The notes: generated by a model from the letters alone, not told the origin. Counted from the stretch's first letter, positions 7,348-16,668 are shown. The stretch: DNA of 35,026 nt from Dehalococcoidales bacterium (GCA_016926695.1 JAFGOB010000024.1:1-35026), one strand, 5' to 3'. Program-made: numbers and translations.

Positions 7348-8043
7348 CTACCCCTCGAATTTATAGCCTACCCCGCGCAGCGTTATCAGGTATTTTGGAT
7401 CTTCGGGGTTTTCCTCTATTTTTTCGCGCAGCCAGCGAATATGTACATCCACTGTGCGTGTATCTCCCGGGTAGTCATATCCCCAGACCTTTTCCAGCAC
7501 TTGTTCCCGGTTGAATACAATCCCCGGATTCCTGGCCATGTAGGACAGCAGTTCAAATTCCTTGGGAGTCAGGTCCAGTGATATCCCCTTGAGTGTGACT
7601 TTGTGCCTGGCTACGTCGATTTCCATATCAGCCGTTTTTATCAGGGTATCCGAACTGCCGGTGCTGGACTCGCGTATCTCTGACCTGCGGAAAATAGCCC
7701 GGATGCGGGCCAGCAGTTCTCTCATCTTGAAGGGTTTAGTCAGGTAATCGTCTGCACCCAGATCAAGACCGACCACTTTATCGATTTCATCATCTTTGGC
7801 GGTGAGGATGAATATGGGCACGGTCATTTCCTGTCTCAGTATCCGGCATACCTCGAAACCGTTCATTTTGGGAAGCATGACATCCAGTATGATAAAGTCC
7901 GGTTTCTGGGTCCTGGCGGATTCCAGCCCCTGGACGCCGTCTGTGGCTGTGGCGACTTCGTATCCTTCTTTAATGAGATTATATTTGAGCATCTCCAGCA
8001 GGGTTGTATCGTCTTCTATTACCAGTATATGCTTGTCTGCCAC
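7348..8043 (-). CDS. phoB: Phosphate regulon response regulator (PhoB/PhoP type)
   Basis: A 231-residue OmpR-family regulator. The receiver domain (about 1-120) has the acidic pair Glu10/Asp11, the phosphorylation site Asp54 in FIILDVMLPK, the T-A-K signature and KPF. The winged-helix domain (about 135-231) ends with the EENPEDPKYLITLRGVGYKFEG strand-wing typical of PhoB/PhoP. It lies directly downstream of phoU, about 200 bp away, and probably receives phosphate from the kinase at 13242-15008. It is the obvious candidate to bind the five 11-bp-phased TTAA arrays in this window. Paralogous OmpR regulators look alike, so the name rests on context. Confidence 0.88.
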   Translation of the reverse strand: MADKHILVIEDDTTLLEMLKYNLIKEGYEVATATDGVQGLESARTQKPDFIILDVMLPKMNGFEVCRILRQEMTVPIFILTAKDDEIDKVVGLDLGADDYLTKPFKMRELLARIRAIFRRSEIRESSTGSSDTLIKTADMEIDVARHKVTLKGISLDLTPKEFELLSYMARNPGIVFNREQVLEKVWGYDYPGDTRTVDVHIRWLREKIEENPEDPKYLITLRGVGYKFEG

Positions 8044-8241
8044 TGTATTAACCTCATTTCCATTTTATCAGGGAACAAATATCTGATGTGCCAGAAAAAT
8101 TTCTCCAACACGTCACAGCCGGGACCGGCCAAACTGCATTTTTCAGGTCTTATTCGCTTTTGCGATCGAGATTTCAGTATTATTCCTGGAGTCCTCATTC
8201 AAAATATCCTTGATAGATGACATTTCGATTGCGAATTAGCA

Positions 8242-8907
8242 TTAATACCGGGAAGATATCATGCCATTCCGTTTGCCGGTAACGACGTAGACGATGCGTT
8301 CGCCGATATTGGTTACCCTGTCGGCACTGCGTTCCAGGTTGTGTCCCACCCAGATCAGGCGTGTGGCCCGGGTGATGGTCTTGGGGTCTTCAGCCATGAA
8401 GGTTAGCAATTCACGGAAGACCTGGTCGTAAAGGTTGTCGATATCATCATCCTCGGCACAAATCCTGGTTGCCGATTCGGCATCGTGATGGATAAAAGCT
8501 TCCAGTACTCTCTTCAACATGCTGCCGGTCTGTTCCGCCATGCGCGGCAGGTCGATCAGCGGTTTCAGCGGGGGTTCATTGCCTATCATAATGCTGATCT
8601 TGGCTATGCCTTCCGCATGGTCGCCTATGCGTTCCAGGTCCACAATGATGTTAAGCACGGCGATAATTATCCTGAGGTCGCTGGCGAGCGGCTGCTGGGT
8701 GATGATCAGATCGATGCACTCCTCCTCGATCTCGAAACGCTTGTGATCGATGGCCCTGTCTTCTTTAATTACGCGCCCGGCCAGTTCAAGGTCCCTGTTT
8801 TTCAGCGCATCCATGGAACTGTACAGCGCGTTTTCTACCATGCTGCCCATAGCCAGTACGTGGTCCTGTAACTCTCTTAAATGCTGATCAAAAAGCCTTC
8901 TGGGCAT
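8242..8907 (-). CDS. phoU: Phosphate signalling complex protein PhoU
   Basis: 221 residues, all-helical, made of two tandem PhoU repeats. Each repeat carries the metal-binding E/D-x-x-x-D pattern (first repeat EDRAIDHKRFEIEEECI; second repeat EDDDIDNLYDQVFREL). The HNLERSADRVTNIGERIVYVVTGK C-terminus is characteristic. It couples the Pst transporter to the PhoR kinase and damps the response when phosphate is sufficient. It is the last gene of the pst operon, 14 bp after pstB. Confidence 0.93.
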   Translation of the reverse strand: MPRRLFDQHLRELQDHVLAMGSMVENALYSSMDALKNRDLELAGRVIKEDRAIDHKRFEIEEECIDLIITQQPLASDLRIIIAVLNIIVDLERIGDHAEGIAKISIMIGNEPPLKPLIDLPRMAEQTGSMLKRVLEAFIHHDAESATRICAEDDDIDNLYDQVFRELLTFMAEDPKTITRATRLIWVGHNLERSADRVTNIGERIVYVVTGKRNGMISSRY

Positions 8908-8921
8908 ATCCCCTGACCTCC

Positions 8922-9677
8922 TTAACCGAAACGCCCGGTTATATAGTCCTCAGTCCGCTTGTCCGCAGGCCGGCTGAACAACTGTTTTGTTTCATCATAT
9001 TCTACCAGTTCCCCCAGCAGCATAAAGCCGCACCAGTCGGATACCCTGGCTGCCTGCTGCATATTATGGGTAACGATGACGATAGTATACTTCTTTTTCA
9101 ATTCCTCCATCAATTCCTCTATTTTAAGAGTGGAGATAGGGTCCAGGGCTGAGCAGGGTTCATCCATCAGGATGACCTCAGGCTCGATAGCCAGCACCCG
9201 GGCTATGCACAGGCGCTGCTGCTGGCCGCCTGACAGGGCCAGACCGGATTTGTCAAGATCATCCTTGACTTCATCCCAAAGAGCGGCTGAACGCAGGCTC
9301 TTTTCAATGGTCTCTTCCAGGTTTATTTTATGACTCATACCCAGCATACGCGGTCCGAAGGCTACATTTTCAAATATTGACTTGGGAAAGGGATTGGGCT
9401 GCTGAAAGACCATGCCTACCCTTTTTCTGAGGTCGACGATATTTAAAAGCGGGTCGAAAATGCTATTGCCGTCCAGCAGTGCCTCCCCTTCGACTCTTGC
9501 TCCGGGCGTGATGTCCGTCATACGATCGAAGGTGCGTAGCAGAGAGGATTTACCGCAGCCGGACGGACCGATGATAGACGTAATCTGGTTTTCACGTACC
9601 ATCATATTGACATCTTTCAAAACGTGGTTTTTTTGATAGAACAGGTTGAGTTTCCTGGTTTCCATTTTAGGGTCCAT
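8922..9677 (-). CDS. pstB: Phosphate ABC transporter ATP-binding protein PstB
   Basis: A 251-residue ABC ATPase that powers phosphate import. The Walker A motif is GPSGCGKSS (37-45), the Q-loop lies in [22 protein letters not shown], the ABC signature is LSGGQQQR, Walker B is [13 protein letters not shown] and the switch His is in IVTHNMQQA. The [15 protein letters not shown] stretch is specific to PstB. The gene begins two bases after the pstA stop; the ATG at 9677 is the natural start. Full length. Confidence 0.95.
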   Translation of the reverse strand: MDPKMETRKLNLFYQKNHVLKDVNMMVRENQITSIIGPSGCGKSSLLRTFDRMTDITPGARVEGEALLDGNSIFDPLLNIVDLRKRVGMVFQQPNPFPKSIFENVAFGPRMLGMSHKINLEETIEKSLRSAALWDEVKDDLDKSGLALSGGQQQRLCIARVLAIEPEVILMDEPCSALDPISTLKIEELMEELKKKYTIVIVTHNMQQAARVSDWCGFMLLGELVEYDETKQLFSRPADKRTEDYITGRFG

Positions 9678-9679
9678 GA

Positions 9680-10531
9680 CTATGTCCTCCCCGCCATTCT
9701 GGTATGAAATTTCTGGGATAACCAGTTGGTAAAGGTATTTATTACAATAATAAGTATAACCAGGATAGCAGCGGTGGCCATGGCTTTTTCGAAGGCGTTG
9801 GTTTCAGTGGCCAGGTAAAAGACATGCAGGGACAAGGTCCTTCCTCCGGTAAGGAGAGAGGTGGGCATGGCCGCACTGCCCCCCATGGTTACATAAAGGC
9901 AGGCAGTCTCCCCGATAGCCCGTCCTATGCACAGGATAATTCCGGTGGCGATTCCGGGTAGCGCGGCAGGCAAAATAACATGCGATATCATCTGCCATTT
10001 TGTTGCTCCCAGGGCCAGGGCGGCTTCCCGCTGGAAATTGGGAACTGCCCGTATGGCTTCTTCGCTGGTGCTTATCAGGGTCGGCAGCAGCAGGCAGACC
10101 AGAGTAAGAGCGCCTGAGAGTATCGAGAAGTTGAAATGCAGCGCCGTCACAAAGAGGGTAAACCCAAAAAGGCCGAAGACAATCGAGGGAACGCCGGCCA
10201 GGGTGTTGATGGCATAGCGGATGGCCTGGGTGATCCAGTTGTTCCGGGCGTATTCCGTTAAATATATGGCCGCTCCGATGCCCGGAACGACCAGCAGCAA
10301 TATCGTCAGACCGATCAGGTACACAGTGGTGACAATCACGGTTGAAATGCCGCCTTCGCCTGACAGCCCCCCCTGCGGGGCGTTTATCAGAAAGTCCCAG
10401 CTTATATGGGGCAGTCCACGAACAAGTATATAGATTACGATAAGCAGCAGTATCAGCGCGGTGATGATCCCCGCGCACCAGATGACTCCCAGTGCTATCT
10501 TCTGTTTGGCGCTAGCAGTTAGTCTGACCAC
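9680..10531 (-). CDS. pstA: Phosphate ABC transporter permease PstA
   Basis: 283 residues with about six membrane segments and the binding-protein-dependent transport motif ([24 protein letters not shown], then the [21 protein letters not shown] loop). It forms the membrane channel with PstC. The start is GTG at 10531, which overlaps the end of pstC by about 20 bp, indicating translational coupling. Full length for PstA. Confidence 0.94.
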   Translation of the reverse strand: MVRLTASAKQKIALGVIWCAGIITALILLLIVIYILVRGLPHISWDFLINAPQGGLSGEGGISTVIVTTVYLIGLTILLLVVPGIGAAIYLTEYARNNWITQAIRYAINTLAGVPSIVFGLFGFTLFVTALHFNFSILSGALTLVCLLLPTLISTSEEAIRAVPNFQREAALALGATKWQMISHVILPAALPGIATGIILCIGRAIGETACLYVTMGGSAAMPTSLLTGGRTLSLHVFYLATETNAFEKAMATAAILVILIIVINTFTNWLSQKFHTRMAGRT

Positions 10532-11414
10532 CGGCGCCCCTCCTGAAAAGTCTGATAATAACTGTGTTTAGAACTATGATAAAAACCAGCAGGACGACAG
10601 CGGTAGCGAACAATGAGCTCTCGTGGATACCGCTGGCATACTGGATCTCGACGGCGATATTCCCTGTCAGTGTACGGGCGGGGTCCAGCGGGGAAAGAGG
10701 GATCATCACGGCATTACCGATTACCATAATCATGGCCATGGTCTCTCCGATAGCCCGGCCGGCCCCCAGGACGACCGAAGCCCCGATGCCTGAACGGGCG
10801 GCGGGAATGAGGACATGCCAGATAGTCTGCCAGTGAGTCGCTCCCATGGCCAGAGACCCTTCTTTGTATTTTTTAGGCACTGCCCGCAGGCTGTCATCGC
10901 TGATGGAGATAATGGTGGGCAGTACCATGGCCATCAGTACCAGGCAGGCGGCGGCCACGCTGTATCCCGTGCCTCCGATCTGGCGGATGGACGGGACAAT
11001 CAGCAGCATGCCTACCAGACCGAAAATAACCGATGGTATGCCGACCAGCAGCTCTACAGCCGGTCTCAGAACGCGGCGTACCAGGTTGGGGGCTACCTCG
11101 GCCAGCAGCACGGCACAGGCGATGCCCAGCGGTATGGCCAGTACCAGGGAACCGATGGTTACTGCCAGAGAACCGACTATCATGGGCAGGACTCCGAACA
11201 GATCACTGCCGGGGCTCCAGTCCATCCCGAAGAGAAATTTGAAAAAACCCACCTGGAAAAAGGCCGGCAACCCTTCCTTGAGAATGAAGACTATGATAGC
11301 CAGTATAATAACGAAAGATAAAGCGGCACAGACAATCACGCCTGTTTTGGCCGCCCGGTCTGCGAAATAACGCGATTGAAATTTCCTTCTACTGGCGCCG
11401 GGTGTGTCAGTCAC
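10512..11414 (-). CDS. pstC: Phosphate ABC transporter permease PstC
   Basis: 300 residues with a cytoplasmic N-terminus, about six membrane segments and the coupling motif DDSLRAVPKKYKEGSLAMGATHWQ followed by GAGRAIGETMAMIMVIGNA. It partners with PstA. Translation starts at GTG 11414, overlapping the pstS stop codon (11409-11407) by eight bases. A long first periplasmic loop (FFKFLFGMDWSPGS...) is typical of PstC. Confidence 0.94.
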   Translation of the reverse strand: MTDTPGASRRKFQSRYFADRAAKTGVIVCAALSFVIILAIIVFILKEGLPAFFQVGFFKFLFGMDWSPGSDLFGVLPMIVGSLAVTIGSLVLAIPLGIACAVLLAEVAPNLVRRVLRPAVELLVGIPSVIFGLVGMLLIVPSIRQIGGTGYSVAAACLVLMAMVLPTIISISDDSLRAVPKKYKEGSLAMGATHWQTIWHVLIPAARSGIGASVVLGAGRAIGETMAMIMVIGNAVMIPLSPLDPARTLTGNIAVEIQYASGIHESSLFATAVVLLVFIIVLNTVIIRLFRRGAGGQTNC

Positions 11415-12297
11415 TAACTATATATCCTTCTTCACTGATGATCCTGCGGCCTTCAGCTCCTCTGCAAAAGTCCAGGAAGGCTTCCACCAGCCCCTCCGGT
11501 TGAGTCCTGGTCAGGAAATACAGCGGTCTGACGACAGGATAGGTCCCGTTACGGGCATTTGTTTCTGTGGCTGCCGCTCCGTCTACCGATAAAGCCTTCA
11601 CCGCGTTCACCACGTACCCGAAAGAGTCGAAACTGATGGCCTGTGCGTCAGACCGCACTACTTGCAGTATGGAACCGCTGGAAGATTGTAATATGGCGCT
11701 TTTAACCATTTTAATGTTGTTTCCCTGGCTGTCCTTGCCCATTATCAGTTCCTGGAAGGCCGAACGTGTACCTGAACCTTCTTCACGGGCGGCAACATGA
11801 ATTTCCTTGTCGTTACCGCCGGCATCTTTCCAGTTCCTGATCTTTCCGGAGAAGATATCGACTATCTGCTGTCTGGACAGGTTTGTGACGGGATTGGCGG
11901 GATTTACGATAATAGCGATGCCGTCACGTGCCAGAAGGTGTTTAATCAGCTCCGGATCAGCTTCGGTCAGCTCTCGTGAAGCTGCTCCTATATTTACCGT
12001 ACCGTCATAGGCTGACTTGATGCCAACACCCGTGCCTCCGCCCTGGATGGTGATATTAACCTTCGGATAGCTGACAGTGAAGGCGTTGGCCAGTTTTTCT
12101 GCCAGCGGCTGTATCGTGGTCGATCCGGATTCAGTGATAGTGCCTGACAGGACTCCGGAGGACGCTGCATCGCTGCCGGCGTGTTGCGCCGGAATTGAGC
12201 TGCTGCCGCATCCGGCAGCGACAGGGACAACTAATAACAGGAAGGAAAAAATAGCCAGTATGCCCCGGGAAATCCTGTTTCTGAGTATAACGCTGAT
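11407..12297 (-). CDS. pstS: Phosphate-binding lipoprotein PstS (operon copy), non-canonical start
   Basis: The uninterrupted frame encodes about 296 residues. It has a basic N-terminus, a hydrophobic core, a VAAGC lipobox, and then the PstS signatures GTITESGSTTIQPLAEKL, GGGTGVGIKSAYDGTVNIG and EEGSGTRSAFQELIMGK. It is clearly paralogous to the orphan PstS at 5889-6809. No ATG, GTG or TTG occurs in frame between the upstream TAA and the lipobox. GGAGG (12308-12304) lies six bases before an ATC (12297), which I take as the most likely initiator; GTT just before it is too close to the ribosome site. The alternatives are a sequencing error or a reduced-expression start. First gene of pstSCAB-phoU, behind a four-box Pho array. 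Confidence 0.82.
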   Translation of the reverse strand: MSVILRNRISRGILAIFSFLLLVVPVAAGCGSSSIPAQHAGSDAASSGVLSGTITESGSTTIQPLAEKLANAFTVSYPKVNITIQGGGTGVGIKSAYDGTVNIGAASRELTEADPELIKHLLARDGIAIIVNPANPVTNLSRQQIVDIFSGKIRNWKDAGGNDKEIHVAAREEGSGTRSAFQELIMGKDSQGNNIKMVKSAILQSSSGSILQVVRSDAQAISFDSFGYVVNAVKALSVDGAAATETNARNGTYPVVRPLYFLTRTQPEGLVEAFLDFCRGAEGRRIISEEGYIVSD

Positions 12298-12358
12298 AAC
12301 TAACCTCCACGATGGTGATTAACCCCTGGTCTTGATCAGCTTTTTGCTCTCCTCTTTC

Positions 12359-12413
12359 AGGATATCAGATTTTCATTAAGTGGTATTTAAGCCAATGTTA
12401 AGAGAATGTTAAA
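12359..12413 (-). promoter_or_regulatory. Pho-box-like array 5, upstream of pstSCAB-phoU
   Basis: On the minus strand TTTAAC (12413-12408), CTTAAC (12402-12397), CTTAAA (12391-12386) and CTTAAT (12380-12375) all keep the TTAA core at exactly 11-bp steps. TATCCT (12364-12359) is 10 nt downstream as the -10. It precedes the first gene of the pst operon by about 60 nt. Confidence 0.8.
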
Positions 12414-12427
12414 AATGGTGTGAAAGG

Positions 12428-12454
12428 CCGGTCTCCCGGTTACCGGGAGACCGG
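12428..12454 (-). terminator. Hairpin terminator after the cupin gene
   Basis: CCGGTCTCCCGG (12428-12439) and CCGGGAGACCGG (12443-12454) form a perfect 12-bp stem with a three-base loop. On the minus strand it is followed by CCTTTCACACCATTTTT. It isolates the cupin gene from the pst promoter just beyond it. Confidence 0.7.
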
Positions 12455-12524
12455 AATAAACGCATATTCACCGCGGGTGCAAACTGTCTGTGTGCTGATG
12501 TCGCTGAAACGGGTTATTTCCGCT

Positions 12525-13001
12525 TTACAACCTTTCGATATTCATTACCTTCTGCGGGCTGAATCCCTTATCTTTCTCAAAGTAGGGATCTCTGGACCCC
12601 TCCGCTCCGGCAAGCATGATTTCGATCTGGATAATGGGCCTGTCAACCCGGGTGATCTCAAGCGGACAATGGGGCAGTCCCGGAGGAAGCGAGATGAAGG
12701 TAGGACGGGTAAAAACATGCTTTTCCAGCTCTTCGCCGAAATAGAATACAACCTCACCCCCGAAATCGTTGGGATCATCGGGATTGCTGCCGTACCATGC
12801 CAGGAACTCCTGGAAATTATGGGTATGACAGGGATTATCTCCTTTGTACGGCTTCCTGACGAACTGGTGACCTATGGTGAAAGGGAACTGCAATAGCTGG
12901 TGGCCTACCATAAACCCATCGAAGACAACACTGTTGTCGGCCTTCAGTGACATACGCATATGCGGTGGATCATAGATATACTGATCATATTTGCCGCTCA
13001 T
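12525..13001 (-). CDS. Cupin-fold protein of unknown function
   Basis: 158 residues, soluble. A CHTHNFQEFLAWYG segment resembles cupin motif 1 (HxH...E), and a PPGLPHCP segment resembles motif 2 with its metal-ligand histidine. Between them lies an acidic strand, GGEVVFYFGEELEKHVFTRPT. Together they suggest a single-domain metal-binding cupin. The ribosome site GGAGG lies just upstream of ATG 13001. The gene stands between the sensor kinase and the pst operon, with its own terminator. Enzymatic role and metal are not predictable; whether it belongs functionally to phosphate control is open. Confidence 0.65.
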   Translation of the reverse strand: MSGKYDQYIYDPPHMRMSLKADNSVVFDGFMVGHQLLQFPFTIGHQFVRKPYKGDNPCHTHNFQEFLAWYGSNPDDPNDFGGEVVFYFGEELEKHVFTRPTFISLPPGLPHCPLEITRVDRPIIQIEIMLAGAEGSRDPYFEKDKGFSPQKVMNIERL

Positions 13002-13241
13002 TCATTACCCTCCTTCGTTTTATATTAATTAAGTGTACATTATTGCCAGCTTGCAAGACAAACCCCGCTACTTTAACCGGCAGCTTTAAGCATTTGTATG
13101 GCAGCGCTCCGGGAAGAATTGCCCGCTCATGGTGCAGGACCGAACCTGATCACCGGATTACCCCCCTCTGTGTTCTTTCCCAGCCGGACCACCGTTTTTA
13201 CCCTCTAGTTTTGAGTAAGGCACTCCGGTTATGGATATAAT

Positions 13242-15008
13242 TCAAGGCGATACATTTTTGGTTGTTACGGGCAGAGTAAAGCTGAAGGTTGAGCCCCGGC
13301 CCTCATTGCTTTTTACCCGGATCTCCCCCCCGTGGGCCTGAACGATGTGCTTGGCGATAGCCAGTCCCAGCCCGCTGCCTTCGCCTGAACGGGACCTGTC
13401 GGCCTTGAAGAACCGTTCGAAGATGTGTGTCAGGTCCTCTCTGGAAATACCGATCCCGGTATCCGTTACCTCCGTTGTTACCATGCCGTTTTCAAACCGT
13501 GTATAAAGAGTGATTTTTCCACCGTCCGGAGTGAACTTGATGGCATTGTGCAGGAGGTTTACAACGATCTGCCTTATACGTTCCTTGTCCGCTTCTACTA
13601 AGGGAAGGTCTTCCTGCAAAGAACTGTCCAGAATTATATTCTTGCGTTTGGCCTGCGGGTCCAGGTAGTCCGCTATCTCCCTGATCAGACTGTTTAGATC
13701 CAGAGGCTCACGGTGTAAGACTGCTTTGCCCGTTTCCAGCCGCGAAATTTCGATCAGTTCATTGATCATCTGGGTCATGCTGTCTACTTCTGCATTAATC
13801 CTGTTCAGAAAGTCCAGTGCCGTGGAGCGTTCTTCTATTGCCCCGTCCTGGAGCGTCTCAACCACGGCCTTGATACCTGCCAGCGGAGTACGCAGTTCAT
13901 GTGAGATATTGCCGATAAATTGGCGGCGCAGGGTCTGAAGGCTTCTCATTTCGGTAAGGTCCTGTATGAGCAGTAAAGCCCCGCCGGGCTGTGCCTGGAG
14001 AGGTGCGGAAACGACGCGCAGGAATTTTCCTCCAGGGATATCCACATGGGCGATTTGTTTGAGCCCGGTTGTCAGGCATTCATTCAACACTCCCTCGATT
14101 TGGTGGTTGATAATAACCTCTATCAGGGGTTTTCCGGCGGAGGCAGACCCTGGAAAGCCGAAAATGCTCTGTGCGGCCGGATTCGAGAATGAAATACATC
14201 TTTCCGCATCAGTCAGGATAATGCCGTCCGGCATTGTATTCAGGATAGTATCAAGCTTTACCTTCTCGTCCGAAATAGTCATCATGGTGTTTTGCAGACC
14301 GGCGGACATTTTGTTGAAAGCCTGACCCATCCGTCCCAGTTCGTCGTTTGACCGTATAGGGACACGCAGGTCGAATTCTCCTGAAGAAATCCTTATGGCT
14401 GCGTTGGTAACCTGCCTGACAGGACGTGTTATCATGCGTGTTATAACGGCTGCGGCTGCTATTACCAGGATAGCGGCGATCAACATGGCCAGGACCACTG
14501 TCCAGAAGGTTTGGCTTATCAGATTTTCTACTTCAACGGTGGGAAGGGCTACGCGGGCGACTCCCAGTACCTTTCCCTGGTAGGTTACCGGGACAGCCAG
14601 GTACATGAATGACTGCGATCTGGTTGTGCTGTAGCGGGTACTTTCACCGCTGTCTGCGGTCAGGGCCTGTTGTACTTCAGGCCGTCCGGCGTGGTTTTCC
14701 ATTTCAGCCGGATTTTCCCAGGTATCCCCCAGGACTGTACCGTCCGCTGCAATCAGGGTAATCCTGGCATCGATTTCACTGCCGGCGGTGACTGCCAGGT
14801 CAGCCAGTTCCTGTTTTATATCGGGTGAAATATAATATGGCTGGGCTGTTTCTGCTACCAGCCGGGCTTTATCCAGCAGATCGTGGCGGATCTGATCAAG
14901 CTGGTTCTGGCGAACGGAGTTCGTAATGAAAGCACCCAGGCATCCCAGGCTGACCAGGATAAGCAGGGTAAAAGGCAGGGTTATTTTCCAGAAAATACTG
15001 CGAAACAC
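13242..15008 (-). CDS. phoR: PhoR-type sensor histidine kinase
   Basis: 588 residues from GTG 15008, chosen because AAGGAGG lies just upstream and because the N-terminus then begins directly with the first membrane segment. An upstream ATG at 15098 would add 30 non-hydrophobic residues. Order of parts: TM1 (about 10-30), an extracellular sensor domain of about 140 residues, TM2 (about 170-190), HAMP, PAS (around 250-355), HisKA with His370 in [12 protein letters not shown], and the ATPase with [20 protein letters not shown] and [11 protein letters not shown]. It should phosphorylate the PhoB-type regulator at 7348-8043. The large extracellular domain resembles PhoR/WalK-type kinases of Gram-positives. 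Confidence 0.85.
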   Translation of the reverse strand: MFRSIFWKITLPFTLLILVSLGCLGAFITNSVRQNQLDQIRHDLLDKARLVAETAQPYYISPDIKQELADLAVTAGSEIDARITLIAADGTVLGDTWENPAEMENHAGRPEVQQALTADSGESTRYSTTRSQSFMYLAVPVTYQGKVLGVARVALPTVEVENLISQTFWTVVLAMLIAAILVIAAAAVITRMITRPVRQVTNAAIRISSGEFDLRVPIRSNDELGRMGQAFNKMSAGLQNTMMTISDEKVKLDTILNTMPDGIILTDAERCISFSNPAAQSIFGFPGSASAGKPLIEVIINHQIEGVLNECLTTGLKQIAHVDIPGGKFLRVVSAPLQAQPGGALLLIQDLTEMRSLQTLRRQFIGNISHELRTPLAGIKAVVETLQDGAIEERSTALDFLNRINAEVDSMTQMINELIEISRLETGKAVLHREPLDLNSLIREIADYLDPQAKRKNIILDSSLQEDLPLVEADKERIRQIVVNLLHNAIKFTPDGGKITLYTRFENGMVTTEVTDTGIGISREDLTHIFERFFKADRSRSGEGSGLGLAIAKHIVQAHGGEIRVKSNEGRGSTFSFTLPVTTKNVSP

Positions 15009-15066
15009 CTGTCCTCCTTGGCTGTTTCCCTTTACTCCTTCCGGTGACAATTTTAAAATCCAGAAA

Positions 15067-15094
15067 GCCTGTCGTGCCCAAGCTTCGGACAGGC
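15067..15094 (-). terminator. Hairpin downstream of ychF
   Basis: GCCTGTC (15067-15073) pairs with GACAGGC (15088-15094), and on the minus strand it is followed by TTTCTGGATTTT. It lies about 45 bp past the ychF stop and upstream of phoR, so it probably separates the two. Confidence 0.45.
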
Positions 15095-15138
15095 GCATGA
15101 TTCACGTTCACCGGCGGTCCATTCTGGCTTTCAGGTCT

Positions 15139-16242
15139 TTAAACGTTGAACAGGAAATTGATTACATCACCGTCCTGGACGATGTAGGTCTTGCCCTCAA
15201 GCCGCAGCAGCCCCTGTCTTTTGGCCTCTACCAGTCCCCCGCACTTGAGCAGGTCGGTATAATGGATAACCTCGGCCCGGATGAATCCCCTTTCGATATC
15301 CGTATGGATCTTGCCCGCCGCCCTGACTGCCTCCGTTCCCTGCTTGATAGGCCAGGCCCGGCATTCGTCCTCACCCACCGTCAGGAAGGAGACCAGGTCC
15401 AGGAGTTCATAGGACACCTTGATCGTCCGGTCAAGCCCGGATTCCTCCATGCCCAGTTCTTTTCGAAACTCGTCCATGGCTTCATCGCCCATCTGGGACA
15501 GCTCCATTTCCAGTTTACCGCAGGATGCGATTACGCGGCATTTTGGTTTGGAGAAACGCTTGCTATAGTCCTCTTCCAGTGCTTTAGCCTGGGGCAGATC
15601 GTCTTCACCCAGGTTAACCACGGTCAGGATTGGTTTAGCTGTCAGGAACTGGTAGTTGCTGATGGCCTTCATCTCATCGGCCGTCAGGGATAGTGCCCTG
15701 ATGGGCTGGTCTTTTTCCAGGCTGGCCTTGATTTTCAGCAGGGTCTCCTGCTCCTTCTGGTAAGCCAGTCTTTCAGCCGCTTTGGCGGCTTTTAATGAGT
15801 TTTCGATGCGTTCCAGCCTCTTTTCCAGTATGGCCAGGTCCGAAAAAGCCAGCTCCAGGTCCATGGCTTCTATGTCACGGGCGGGATCGAGACTGCCCTC
15901 GGGATGGGGCAGACTGTCGTCTTTAAAGGCACGGACTACGTTGATAAGCACGTCCACCGTGCTGAGCTGGTTTAAAAGCTGGCCCCCGATGCCTTTGTCT
16001 ACAGCCATTTCCTTCACGGATGCCCCGATATCGATGTACTTGACTTCGGCGTGAACGATCTTTTTGGGATGGAAGATTTCGGCCAGCCTGTGAATCCTGT
16101 CGTCCGGAACGGAGGCCATGCCGATGTTGGCCTGTGCCTTTTGAGAGAATCCCCCGGTGGCCGCTTTCCCTCCGGTCAGACCGTTGAAAATGGTAGTCTT
16201 GCCGCTCTTGGATAGCCCTATGATGCCTATATCAACACTCAT
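15139..16242 (-). CDS. ychF: YchF/OLA1-family ATPase, divergent
   Basis: 367 residues from ATG 16242; an ATG 11 codons upstream would add a poorly matching tail. The P-loop domain has GLSKSGKTTIFNGLTGG near the N-terminus. A helical coiled-coil insertion (about 125-190, with ILEKRLERIENSLKAAKAAERL) follows. The NxxE-type base motif is VVNLGEDDL, consistent with ATP preference in this family. The C-terminal TGS/DUF933 region ends with the IRAEVIHYTDLL and YIVQDGDVINFLFNV strands. The P-loop has Lys-Ser where canonical YchF has Pro-Asn-Val-type residues before GKS, so this may be a lineage-specific paralogue. Ribosome-associated roles are known for the family; the specific role here is inferred. 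Confidence 0.82.
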   Translation of the reverse strand: MSVDIGIIGLSKSGKTTIFNGLTGGKAATGGFSQKAQANIGMASVPDDRIHRLAEIFHPKKIVHAEVKYIDIGASVKEMAVDKGIGGQLLNQLSTVDVLINVVRAFKDDSLPHPEGSLDPARDIEAMDLELAFSDLAILEKRLERIENSLKAAKAAERLAYQKEQETLLKIKASLEKDQPIRALSLTADEMKAISNYQFLTAKPILTVVNLGEDDLPQAKALEEDYSKRFSKPKCRVIASCGKLEMELSQMGDEAMDEFRKELGMEESGLDRTIKVSYELLDLVSFLTVGEDECRAWPIKQGTEAVRAAGKIHTDIERGFIRAEVIHYTDLLKCGGLVEAKRQGLLRLEGKTYIVQDGDVINFLFNV

Positions 16243-16275
16243 ATGCCTGCCTCTTATCTCAACGCAATATTCCAA

Positions 16276-16668
16276 AAAATCGCTGTGTGCAAATTCAGTA
16301 CCATTTTACTCCGTCCGTAAGGCAATGTTCAATCGGCGAAAAAAAGAGCTGATATTGTATTTGACTTTCGAAATTAAGGGGACTGGTGGACTAAATTAAT
16401 ATACTGATATAGCCTTGATTCTTAACAGCGGGCATGAAAATCAAGGCCGTATTATAAATTAAACTTAATTTACGATCAGTTTACTTTAGGTTTCCGCCAA
16501 TAGCCTGACCGGAGCAAAATATTTGGCCGGATATAAATAGTCTTCTTCGGACATAATACCTGTATGTTCAGGCCAGGCTTTGATCCGGAGAAAACAGTAA
16601 AAAATCCTCTCCACGGAATCACTCTTTATGCTAAAATTTAGGAAGGTATCAGGGCAGGAGGCCGGATT
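16276..16668. other. Divergent AT-rich intergenic region between ychF and holA
   Basis: No convincing open frame. It contains GCCTTGATT/AATCAAGGC arms (16412-16420 and 16439-16447) and a 7-bp perfect palindrome AAATTAA-AC-TTAATTT at 16457-16472. The latter could be an operator or simply AT-rich promoter DNA. Promoters for both flanking genes should lie here, but I cannot place -35/-10 pairs with confidence. Confidence 0.4.

Noticed and set aside
10815..11370. Long plus-strand frames over pstC
   Set aside because: Low-complexity translations (Gln/His/Gly-rich or Thr/Pro-rich) opposite an unmistakable permease gene.
11407..12297. Apparent frameshift or truncation of the operon pstS, since the first ATG in frame is at 11742
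   Set aside because: Reading the minus strand by hand shows an uninterrupted frame through all PstS motifs and the signal peptide. Only the start codon is odd.
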